Source: Calditrichota bacterium
GTDB lineage: Bacteria > Calditrichota > Calditrichia > Calditrichales > Calditrichaceae
Direction: 5' to 3'
DNA: 64,000 nt
NCBI GenBank assembly: GCA_003854985.1
Contig: RQOG01000038.1
Location: 1-64,000 of the forward strand
Shown in pieces: positions 34,814 through 42,009 of the stretch (position 1 is the first letter of the stretch; each line of letters opens with the position of its first letter). The notes beneath the pieces were generated by a model. It saw nothing but the letters and a program-made list of their open reading frames with translations. It did not search any database and was not told the DNA's origin. The translations under genes were made by a program, and so were the position numbers.

Positions 34814-35031
34814 CAACATATACATATAGCGAGGCGCGACAGAACTTTGCTTCATTATTAGAAAAAGCCAAAGAAGAAGGAGAAATACTAATTAAAAGAA
34901 AAGATGGTTCATATTTTGTCGTACGCCCCTTAGTCACTAAAAAGTCTTCATTAGATGTTGGTGGAGTAGATATAGATATTTCTTCTGATGAAATTGTTGA
35001 TATTATTCGTGAAGTCCGTCAACGTACTTAA
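34810..35031 (+). CDS. Phd/YefM-type antitoxin
   Basis: A 73-residue antitoxin. The N-terminal 'YTYSEARQNFASLLEKAKEEGEILIKRKDGSYFVVRPL' is the Phd/YefM DNA-binding fold. The acidic C-terminal tail ('DVGGVDIDISSDEIVDIIREV') would wrap the toxin. It overlaps the upstream PIN toxin by ATGA, so the two are translated together and the antitoxin depends on translation of the toxin, which is unusual. The pairing of a Phd-fold antitoxin with a PIN toxin is known in many vapBC-like modules. Confidence 0.87.
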   Translation: MTTYTYSEARQNFASLLEKAKEEGEILIKRKDGSYFVVRPLVTKKSSLDVGGVDIDISSDEIVDIIREVRQRT

Positions 35032-35175
35032 AAGTATACTAACAGAATAAAATATTAAATACAACATCGGTACTATATTTTATCGTTTACCAAAAAACAA
35101 GCCGGTATTTCCCCGGGAAATAGGGATTTTCAAAATACCTGGATTAGCTAAGCAATACCTTTACTAATCAAATTT

Positions 35176-35204
35176 TTGATATTGACCTATTTTTAGTCTA
35201 AATT
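35176..35204 (+). promoter_or_regulatory. Promoter of the second toxin-antitoxin module
   Basis: TTGATA (35176-35181), a 17-nt spacer and TAAATT (35199-35204) form a plausible sigma-70 promoter 26 nt before the antitoxin start. No strong palindrome is seen beside it. Confidence 0.5.
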
Positions 35205-35229
35205 CCGGTCAAATAAAATGAGGTGCAAA

Positions 35230-35514
35230 ATGAAATATAGTCAGGCAATTAAACCAATAAGCTATTTAAAGGCTCATGCTTCTGAAATCATCCGGGAAAT
35301 TTCAACCAATAAAGAAACAATGATCATCACCCATAATGGCGAAGCAAAAGTTGTCGTACAGGATATCCATGTTTATGAACAAACTCAGGAAAGTCTGGCT
35401 CTGCTGAAAATACTGGCTCAGAGTACAGCGCATATAAGCAAAGGCGGGTTTAAACCTGCCCGCGATGCATTCGGAAATATCAGGAAAAAGATTGACGAAA
35501 GAAATCGTGAATGA
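35230..35514 (+). CDS. Phd/YefM-type antitoxin of a RelE/ParE module
   Basis: A 94-residue antitoxin: 'AIKPISYLKAHASEIIREISTNKETMIITHNGEAKVVVQDIHVYEQ' is the Phd/YefM fold. The C-terminal half ('LALLKILAQSTAHISKGG ... IRKKIDE') is the toxin-binding tail. The ATG at 35230 is preferred over 35218 because GAGGTG lies 6 nt upstream and would be inside the longer frame. It overlaps the toxin gene by ATGA in the usual antitoxin-first order. Its composition is closer to the chromosomal average than that of the genes further right. Confidence 0.88.
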   Translation: MKYSQAIKPISYLKAHASEIIREISTNKETMIITHNGEAKVVVQDIHVYEQTQESLALLKILAQSTAHISKGGFKPARDAFGNIRKKIDERNRE

Positions 35515-35834
35515 AGTATGAAGTTTTTCTGACAGAGGATGCTCAAGAAGATATTTTTGGAATTTATAATTATGTCGCTTTAAACGATTCCATAGACAAA
35601 GCGGACAGCCTGTTTGAGAAACTGCAGGAAACCTGCCTGAGCCTGGAAAATTATCCGGATCGTGGCCATCTTCCGCCTGAACTTGAAAGAATCAATGTCC
35701 GGGAATATTCGGAAATACATTTTAAGCCGTACCGGATTATTTATCAAATTCGAAACAGACAAGTCTTTATCCATTGTGTTCTGGAGGGAAGAAGAAATCT
35801 ACAGGATATTTTACAGGAACGGATATTACGATAG
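35511..35834 (+). CDS. RelE/ParE-family toxin
   Basis: A 107-residue toxin of the RelE/ParE superfamily: 'VFLTEDAQEDIFGIYNYVALNDS' begins with the two helices after strand one, and 'YSEIHFKPYRIIYQIRNRQVFIHCVLEGRRNLQDIL' is the conserved C-terminal sheet with the usual Arg residues. The sequence does not show whether it cuts mRNA on the ribosome (RelE) or inhibits gyrase (ParE); the 'YRIIYQI' and 'RRNLQDIL' form favours ParE. It overlaps its antitoxin by 4 bp. The right 81-bp repeat follows 87 nt later. Confidence 0.88.
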   Translation: MKYEVFLTEDAQEDIFGIYNYVALNDSIDKADSLFEKLQETCLSLENYPDRGHLPPELERINVREYSEIHFKPYRIIYQIRNRQVFIHCVLEGRRNLQDILQERILR

Positions 35835-35921
35835 ACCCTGTGTTATATGTGTTATATAAGGGCGGCAACTAATATCTTTTAAAAGGATTTTGTTCCGAAG
35901 AGACTTCTTAAGGAGGACTGC

Positions 35922-36002
35922 GGGATTTGTGATTGATTCTGAATGTCCAATATCGAATATCCAATGACGAATAATGAAGATAGAGGGGAATTCAAAATGT
36001 GG
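35922..36002 (+). repeat. 81-bp direct repeat, right copy
   Basis: The partner of 34180-34260. It lies in the 366-bp gap 35835-36200, which otherwise holds no gene or clear promoter. Equal length without gaps and about 91% identity point to a duplicated or mobile repeat unit bracketing the two toxin-antitoxin modules. Confidence 0.85.
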
Positions 36003-36200
36003 AATTGGGATAAAATGAAAAATCTGTTTTTTTGAATTTCTGCCTGTTGCGGATGAAACAGCGTTTAAAGTGATATAATAATCCGGGTATTCTAAGTATG
36101 ATTTATATGGGTAATTGTTAGGGGTGGACTATTTTGTTATATTGAGAAAAAATTTTAATAAATCATGGTTTGGCGGCTAACTACTATTAAAGAAGAGAAA

Positions 36201-36797
36201 ATGAAAAACTATATTTTTTATCTATTTCTATTTTTAATTATATCTCAAATTTTACCTGTTTACTCTCAGTCTGAGTTAAAGAATTTTATTAAGTCAGCAA
36301 AAGAGAAAGAGAAAAATGATCAACAAGCAGAAATGGAAAAATCAAAATATATTTCTTTAGTTGAAGAAAAATATAAATTAGAATTCCTTATAATTTTGAA
36401 TACTGCGCTATCAAAACTTGATAGTGCAAAAGCTTTAATTTTTGAAGACATTTCATTGAAGGAATATAAAGAGCAATACACTGGAAATCCGAATGCAAAT
36501 ATTGCAAGATATATTAAATCTTATAGCAGGTTTTTAAAAACAATAATAACAAGGGGGAAATTTACAGGATATTCAGAAACTAATACAGTCTTTAGGACTA
36601 AAGATGAATGGGTATTTGTTGATTTCCAGATATCTTATTTTGATTCAGGCTCAGCAGAATTACGCATTAGTTTTGTTGGTGAAAATGGTTATCAAGAAGT
36701 TTATAAAACTAATTCTCAGGAAGATAACTTTTTCAATACTCATAAAGGAGAGGTCGAAGAGTCTATTTATAAAGCTTTAAAAAAAAGGTATCTATAA
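36201..36797 (+). CDS. Secreted hypothetical protein
   Basis: No family is recognised. The 198-residue product, from ATG 36201 (MKNYIFYLFLFLIISQILPVYS), has a clear Sec signal peptide with cleavage after about 22. A highly charged helix follows ('FIKSAKEKEKNDQQAEMEKSKYISLVEEKYKLEF'), then an alpha/beta part ending 'VEESIYKALKKRYL'. The upstream in-frame ATG at 36165 lacks a ribosome binding site. Base composition is visibly richer in A and T than the flanking chromosome. It begins an AT-rich run of five + strand genes that ends with an ApeA-like protein. Confidence 0.72.
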   Translation: MKNYIFYLFLFLIISQILPVYSQSELKNFIKSAKEKEKNDQQAEMEKSKYISLVEEKYKLEFLIILNTALSKLDSAKALIFEDISLKEYKEQYTGNPNANIARYIKSYSRFLKTIITRGKFTGYSETNTVFRTKDEWVFVDFQISYFDSGSAELRISFVGENGYQEVYKTNSQEDNFFNTHKGEVEESIYKALKKRYL

Positions 36798-36808
36798 TTT
36801 TAGGTATA

Positions 36809-37669
36809 ATGTTTAGTAACATCATGGGATCAAACAAAATTACAGAAAACATTTCATACTATGCCAATCTTGCGAACAAGATTTTAACGTCAAAAATTGA
36901 AGGTGAACAATATTTAGATGATAAAGAAATAATAAGTATTCTATATACATCTACTGAATGGAAACTTCAGAATTACAAAAATAATAAAGATCGACAAAAA
37001 TTAAAAATACGATTAACACTCGTAGATTCTTACTATAGCACAAATGTAGCAAGTAAAAGATACAATGGAATAAATGATATTATTGACAGAATTTGTATGA
37101 TTTCAAACTCAGATAATGAGTTAATTGATAAATTCAAAATGTTCTTAGATGATATCAAAGAGACTAACGAAATAGGCCAGCTCTTCAATGGTTTATATGG
37201 CTGGACTAAAACTCATAGTGATGGCTTGAAAGCAATTTCCTTAATTTCAAAATTTGCATATTTCTTAACAGAGTTTTCATTTCCAATTATTGATAAATAT
37301 GTAAGTTCATATCATACAAGACTTTTTAAAGAATTTAAAAAAAATGATGACTTTTCTACGAAAGAATTACCGAAGAATAATTCTGATTTATCAATTTTTA
37401 GACGAATAAAAGTATTAAATAAACCAATCCAAAATTTTGATAAGTTGGATAATTTACTTTGGTTAATTGGGAAGCTTGCTAATAATAATTTTAGCTTAAT
37501 ATTGAATAAAAAAGTGCATAAAACATTTTTCAATAAAATTGAAAAGAAGCCAGGTAAAATACTTTCGAAAATTATTTATAGGGATGACATTCTTAACTGG
37601 AATATTTTTTCAGAACCAATGATCGAGTTTATTAAATTTGTGAAGATTTTAATTCCGGAGGAAAGATGA
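36809..37669 (+). CDS. Hypothetical helical protein of the AT-rich island
   Basis: A 286-residue, Lys/Asn/Ile-rich, mostly helical cytoplasmic protein with no signal peptide. Segments such as 'KLKIRLTLVDSYYSTNVASKRYNGINDIIDRI' (about 70-101) and 'SLISKFAYFLTEFSFPIIDKYVSSYHTRLF' (about 148-177) recall a helix-rich DNA-glycosylase-like arrangement ('FPIIDKYV'), but I cannot name a family with confidence. It starts 11 nt after the secreted protein and overlaps the following lipoprotein gene by ATGA. The three genes therefore form one transcription unit. Placement near an ApeA-like gene suggests, but does not prove, a defence role. Confidence 0.7.
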   Translation: MFSNIMGSNKITENISYYANLANKILTSKIEGEQYLDDKEIISILYTSTEWKLQNYKNNKDRQKLKIRLTLVDSYYSTNVASKRYNGINDIIDRICMISNSDNELIDKFKMFLDDIKETNEIGQLFNGLYGWTKTHSDGLKAISLISKFAYFLTEFSFPIIDKYVSSYHTRLFKEFKKNDDFSTKELPKNNSDLSIFRRIKVLNKPIQNFDKLDNLLWLIGKLANNNFSLILNKKVHKTFFNKIEKKPGKILSKIIYRDDILNWNIFSEPMIEFIKFVKILIPEER

Positions 37670-38499
37670 CAAATAGGATTTTTTCATACATATTTCTGTT
37701 TACTATAATGGTATCTTGTAACCAAGATAAAATTGAATCTCTTCAAAATGAAAATGAGCAGTTAACAAAAAAAATTGTTTTACTTGAAGAAGAAATAAAA
37801 AAATTAAAGGAAACGGATGATTTTTATTTTCAAACTGCCGTTGAATTATTTGATAGCGCTTCTTTTTCAAATACTACTGATGATTATTTAAAGTCAAAAG
37901 AAAAATTTGAACACCTAATAAAGTATTTCCCAAAATCTAATTATATAAGCGACTCAAAAAAATATATAAGCTCCTGTGACGAAGCTATTGCTGAGATTAA
38001 ACTTATAAATGAAATTATCAATAATGTGACAAATTCAATTTCCCGGAAAGACTCGAAAGCAGCTTATTCAAATTTAAATAAATTAAAAAAATATATATCA
38101 CAAGAAGCTTACATAGATATTAAAGAACAAATTAATGATGAATTAAATAAACCTCTTGTTGTCTCAGCAAGGGTAATTGTAACTAATGCTGGATTAGGTT
38201 GGTCAAAACTCCAAAAATATTTAAATAAAAGGTTGCGAATTAATGATCTTAAAATTACCAATATTAATTATTCACAGAGTAGTTTTTGGACATATCAATC
38301 TTTGGGGCAAAAATATTCTGATTATGATCATGATATCTCACTTGAAGTATTTTTTGATAAGGCAAAGAATTACGAAGAATGTACAAAAATATCATCAAAT
38401 AACTCACCAATTATTGATGTAATTGGGACACTCAAGTATTCAAATAAAAGAGCATTTTTGATTGCTGAAAAAGTCATATTTAAAGGTGATAGTTATTAA
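37666..38499 (+). CDS. Lipoprotein with N-terminal coiled coil
   Basis: A 277-residue lipoprotein: 'MTNRIFSYIFLFTIMVSC' ends in a lipobox Cys at 18, followed by a Leu-zipper-like coiled coil 'IESLQNENEQLTKKIVLLEEEIKKLKE' (about 23-49). A TPR-like helical stretch follows ('YLKSKEKFEHLIKYFPKSNYISDSKKYISSC', about 79-109), and then an alpha/beta C-terminal part. The helical stretch resembles the outer-membrane assembly lipoprotein (BamD/YbgF) helix pairs. It is coupled to the upstream helical gene (GGAGG then an ATGA overlap). It is AT-rich like its neighbours and its function is unknown. Confidence 0.72.
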   Translation: MTNRIFSYIFLFTIMVSCNQDKIESLQNENEQLTKKIVLLEEEIKKLKETDDFYFQTAVELFDSASFSNTTDDYLKSKEKFEHLIKYFPKSNYISDSKKYISSCDEAIAEIKLINEIINNVTNSISRKDSKAAYSNLNKLKKYISQEAYIDIKEQINDELNKPLVVSARVIVTNAGLGWSKLQKYLNKRLRINDLKITNINYSQSSFWTYQSLGQKYSDYDHDISLEVFFDKAKNYEECTKISSNNSPIIDVIGTLKYSNKRAFLIAEKVIFKGDSY

Positions 38500-38633
38500 T
38501 AAGCCAGTTAACAAAATGTTCAACACGGACGATCAGACGGGGGCGTGAATCGACAAATGGAAGTTTTATCCCAAGCGGCGTCAGTTGGCAATCACATTAT
38601 ACACATAAAAAATTCTAAACTGTGAGTCTTTTA

Positions 38634-39308
38634 ATGAAAAAAAATATATTGTACTTTTTACTTTTTCTTCTCTTTATTTCATGCACCAAAAAAACAAATC
38701 AAATAATCAATACTCAAAAAATGTACCATTCAAATCCTAATAAATTTGCTACTGTTACAATCAATGTACTCGATTCATCCAGAGCTCAGGTAATTAAAGA
38801 TTTAATGCATTATTATAGAGATAATGGACCAGCTATATTCGATGACTTTTCCGCAAATGATATTTTCGATTTATTTTTACTAATTGATATAGAAAACAAT
38901 TTTGGTGGATCAATCAATCAAGTTTTCGATTTAGAGCTTTTTTGTGAGATAAATGGAATACATAAAAAATTGTTTGAATACGATTTAATCGCTTCGTCAA
39001 ATAGATTAAGTCGACACATGGGATATTCATATGAACTAGAAAATGCAGAGAAAGCTACATTAATTGTTAAACCTGAATTTTTTCTAGTACATGAATTTAT
39101 ACCTAACTATAAAAATTTAGAATTTTCTCAAAAGATGGAGAAAGAAAAAGAGTTTCGAGATAATGTATCAAGTCTCCGGAATTATAATTTAGTATATAAG
39201 ATGATAATTGAACCTGGTATTGAAGGTATAACTGATTTCACTGTTTCTAATGGCTGGATTATTTATTGGGATAGAAATGAAAACAAATATAGAGCTAGGA
39301 TAAAGTAA
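38634..39308 (+). CDS. Lipoprotein, hypothetical
   Basis: A 224-residue lipoprotein starting at ATG 38634 ('MKKNILYFLLFLLFISCTKK'), with the lipid-modified Cys at 17. The mature part ('KFATVTINVLDSSRAQVIKDLMHYYRDNGP', later 'AEKATLIVKPEFFLVHEFIPNYKNLEFSQKME') has no recognised domain. It follows a 134-bp gap that holds 'TAACAAAATGTTCAACACGG', a stretch faintly reminiscent of integron attC ends but without a matching partner. It precedes the ApeA-like gene by 18 nt and may be co-transcribed with it. Its composition is AT-rich like the rest of the run. Confidence 0.7.
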   Translation: MKKNILYFLLFLLFISCTKKTNQIINTQKMYHSNPNKFATVTINVLDSSRAQVIKDLMHYYRDNGPAIFDDFSANDIFDLFLLIDIENNFGGSINQVFDLELFCEINGIHKKLFEYDLIASSNRLSRHMGYSYELENAEKATLIVKPEFFLVHEFIPNYKNLEFSQKMEKEKEFRDNVSSLRNYNLVYKMIIEPGIEGITDFTVSNGWIIYWDRNENKYRARIK

Positions 39309-39326
39309 ACTATTAAAATTTAAACT

Positions 39327-40748
39327 ATGGACAATATCGAAAAACAATATTTGGGTGTGTGGTGGTTACCAGATTCTCCAGAAAATAAAGTTGGTGGCTT
39401 ACTAAATTTTTACAAAAATAAAGAAATTACTTTAGAGCTAGTTGGTACTTTTAGCTCTTTATTTAATTATAAAAAGGGAAAAACAACATACATTTCAACC
39501 AAACGTGAGATAGTCAAATATCCAATAATTCTTGGGTATTTAAGTGGCGAAAATCAAAAAATTACTTTGTATGAATGTTGGCCAAAAAAATATAGTATAA
39601 ATTCTGGTCTTTCTACTGAACATCTTAATCCATCAGTTGTTTTTTTGGGAGCACATTTCAATTCTTTAGATGAAATATCTTTTAAGAAAATAAAAATACA
39701 TTATGACGCTTTGTCTTATTTCCTAAAAGATTCCGGCTTTAAAGTAAAATTAAAAACAATAAATCCTGATGAATTTATTTTGGATGAATATAGTCTCACA
39801 TACTCTTATCCAGAGTCTATTGACATTAGTTTAGAAGAAGTGGAACTAAAGTTTAATTTTGAAATAAATCTTCCATTATCCATAAAAAACGAAATGGTAT
39901 TGTCTGAAAAGCCATTTATAGTTATTAATTCTGAGTTCACTAAAACATTAGATGATTGGATAAATGATTATATTGATCCTTTACGCTTTTTATTAAGTTT
40001 TTCAACAATGATGCCTTCGATAGTTCAGAATTTGAATGTATATATTGAAACTGAAAATAACCCTGTTGAAGTAATTTTTCACCAACAAGAGTCAAAAATA
40101 AAACAATTACCAATGGAAAGGATTGATAAATTATTTTTTATTGAAGAAGATGTAAAAGATTTGAAAAGGCTTATATTCTTATGGTTTAAAACTTTTGTAA
40201 AATATAAAAGTGTTTTTGATTTATTTTTCAACATTGAATATAGTCCAAAATTAGACTTAAAGAATAAATTTCTTAACACTATCCAAGCCCTTGAAATGTA
40301 TCATAGAGAAAAGTACAAAAATCATAAAAATTGGGATGATGAAATATTTAAAAAGCGAGTAGGTGAGATATTAATACCTTTTTCTGGCAAATATAGAAAG
40401 TGGCTAAAATCCTTAACAAGATATGCCAATGAACCAAATCTTAATGAGCGACTAAAATTAATTATAGAGTCACTTAATGGAACAGTGAATAATCTTTTTG
40501 AAGATCAATCATTATTTACTAAAAGTGTTTCAGACACAAGAAACTATTTAACTCATAACAATCCAAATTTGAAAAATAAAATATTAACAGGATCTGATTT
40601 ATTTTGGGCTTCAGAAAAATTAATGTTTATTTTACAAACATCATTTTTGACTGATCTGGATTTTACATTTGACGAAATAAATAAAATACTAAACCGAAAT
40701 GAAAGGTTTAAAAATATGCTGTTATTTGGTAAACAATCAATAAACTAA
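39327..40748 (+). CDS. apeA: ApeA-like HEPN-domain anti-phage protein
   Basis: A 473-residue protein matching the ApeA architecture. The N-terminal domain begins 'YLGVWWLPDSPENKVGGLLNFYKNKEITLELVGTF' (about 8-42), the hallmark of ApeA N-terminal domain 1. The C-terminal third is helical and ends in a HEPN motif RNYLTH (Arg405, His410) in 'SVSDTRNYLTHNNPNLKNK', the RX4-6H signature of HEPN ribonucleases. ApeA was described as an abortive-infection protein that acts through its HEPN nuclease. It is AT-rich and lies in an accessory island with two toxin-antitoxin modules. The family match is from memory of the motif; the name implies similarity, not tested function. Confidence 0.82.
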   Translation: MDNIEKQYLGVWWLPDSPENKVGGLLNFYKNKEITLELVGTFSSLFNYKKGKTTYISTKREIVKYPIILGYLSGENQKITLYECWPKKYSINSGLSTEHLNPSVVFLGAHFNSLDEISFKKIKIHYDALSYFLKDSGFKVKLKTINPDEFILDEYSLTYSYPESIDISLEEVELKFNFEINLPLSIKNEMVLSEKPFIVINSEFTKTLDDWINDYIDPLRFLLSFSTMMPSIVQNLNVYIETENNPVEVIFHQQESKIKQLPMERIDKLFFIEEDVKDLKRLIFLWFKTFVKYKSVFDLFFNIEYSPKLDLKNKFLNTIQALEMYHREKYKNHKNWDDEIFKKRVGEILIPFSGKYRKWLKSLTRYANEPNLNERLKLIIESLNGTVNNLFEDQSLFTKSVSDTRNYLTHNNPNLKNKILTGSDLFWASEKLMFILQTSFLTDLDFTFDEINKILNRNERFKNMLLFGKQSIN

Positions 40749-40867
40749 AAGCTTTATAAGCTAGATATTAAGGTGAATTTGCCATGCGGGAAATGAATTT
40801 ATATTTTAGGTTTTTACAATATCAAATTGCCTTATACCAAATCTTCAATAGATAAAATAAAAATTAT

Positions 40868-41505
40868 ATGACTCGAAGAAATTTTGTTAAAATAATTGCC
40901 GGCGCTTGTTATGCCTTTCTTTCATTGAATAGCTTGGCAGCCACAGAAGAGAAAGAAAAAGAAAAAAAGACAGCAAAGGCAAAGAACATCTGGCAGCCGC
41001 CTGCGGAACCTATTGCGGAGCCTGCCCGGCTTACCTCGCTAAACACGGCGAAAAAGAGCAAATAAAAATAAGACTGCAAAAGAAATTTTCATCCGGACCA
41101 ACAAAGGCACAGGAGGGTATTCCGCCGTCGAATTGGATGGATGGCCTTCTTTGCGACGGCTGTCTGAGCGGCGGCGAGCTTGCCGCCCATTGCCAAAACT
41201 GCGAGATAAGAAAATGCGCATCAAACAAACAAAAGGATTCCCGTTGTTCTAACTGTGAAGAGTTGCCCTGCTATCGTATTACAAATTTAATTAATATGGG
41301 TCACTATCTTCACCGCAAAGAATACCTGCCAAACCTTAAAAAAATTCGCGAGATGGGAGTTCAGGAATGGGTTAAATACGAGGAAAAGCGCTGGCGTTGT
41401 CCCCAGTGCGGTCTGCCTATGAGCTGGTATGACGACAAATGCGCCGGATGCGGGGCGCCAAGATCCGAGCGCCTGTTTCCTCTGCCTAAAAATAAAGCTC
41501 AATAA
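40868..41505 (+). CDS. Tat-signal DUF3795 protein, encoded in two frames (-1 shift at A AAA AAG)
   Basis: The first frame starts at 40868 with a twin-arginine-like signal (MTRRNFVKIIAGACYAFLS) and runs into Lys-rich codons. The second frame (-1) carries the conserved Cys-rich body: 'AACGTYCGACPAY', 'MDGLLCDGCLSGGELAAHCQNCEIRKCA', 'RCSNCEELPCYRI' and 'RWRCPQCGLPMSWYDDKCAGCGAPR', ending at 41505. The frames overlap at GAA AAA AAG (40961-40969), where A-AAA-AAG is a classical -1 slippery heptamer in the correct register and falls exactly between the halves. The downstream part is intact. Either this is programmed frameshifting, or one A was lost from the A7 run by mutation or sequencing error. 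The function of DUF3795 proteins is unknown; metal binding is likely. Confidence 0.8.
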
Positions 41506-42009
41506 CTGTTTCATCAATACTTAACCTATATGAATCCAAAAAGAGAAGCATACGAAGTAATGCAGGGAAAAAACAGGGAAGCCGAAATAAATAAATTCAG
41601 CAAAGAATTAGAACTTTAAATATCCGGGTATAAAATGCTGCTAAGCCATGTTTGCAACGGATCACTACATCGATCAGCCAAATTCCACGCGGACGTGAAA
41701 TTCAAAACTTAACTTTCAGGACGCTTGCTCCTGGCTCGCGGCCGTTGAGACAGACGTTAGCAGTTTTAGGAATATGAAAAGTCATCTTATTTTATTCGTG
41801 ATCGGTAGTTATTTAAGCTCAGTTTTCTTAAGATGTAAATAAAAGAATAAGATAAAAAGCTTAACTGCTTTTATCCTTAAAAGTCCCGAATTAAATTCCT
41901 CATTCATCCGGCGTCCGGGCTGTGCGGCGGCAGATCACTATTATTGAATAAATCAATTATTCGCCGTAACTTCATCCCGTTATAGACCAAACGGGAAAGG
42001 TTCAACGGA
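41506..42009. other. Gene-poor right end of the accessory island
   Basis: About 500 bp without a convincing gene. It holds a 29-codon ORF (41530-41619) and a 22-codon ORF starting at 41774 with a hydrophobic N-terminus (MKSHLILFVIGSYL) behind TAGGA, probably a gene remnant. It also holds the attC-like palindrome 41638-41763. The last 100 bp precede the GH8 gene; no strong promoter is seen. Confidence 0.5.
41638..41763. repeat. attC-like imperfect palindrome
   Basis: Outer arms CTGCTAA (41638-41644) and TTAGCAG (41757-41763) are exact reverse complements. Inner arms CAACGG (41655-41660) and CCGTTG (41742-41747) are too, with 10- and 9-nt spacers. Between them are two small hairpins (CACG/CGTG near 41687-41698 and CAGGA/TCCTG near 41717-41733). 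The total of 126 bp and the two-box arms with GTTAGC at one end resemble an integron cassette recombination site. However, the other box lacks the AAC triplet and no integrase is present. Confidence 0.4.

Noticed and set aside
38500-38605. Second attC-like site in the gap before the 38.6 kb lipoprotein
   Set aside because: The left end (TAACAAAATGTTCAACACGG) looks similar to cassette site ends, but the right end does not pair with it beyond four bases.
33295-42009. Prophage or transposon as the source of the island
   Set aside because: No integrase, transposase, capsid, portal or terminase gene is visible and no terminal inverted repeats frame the whole segment.
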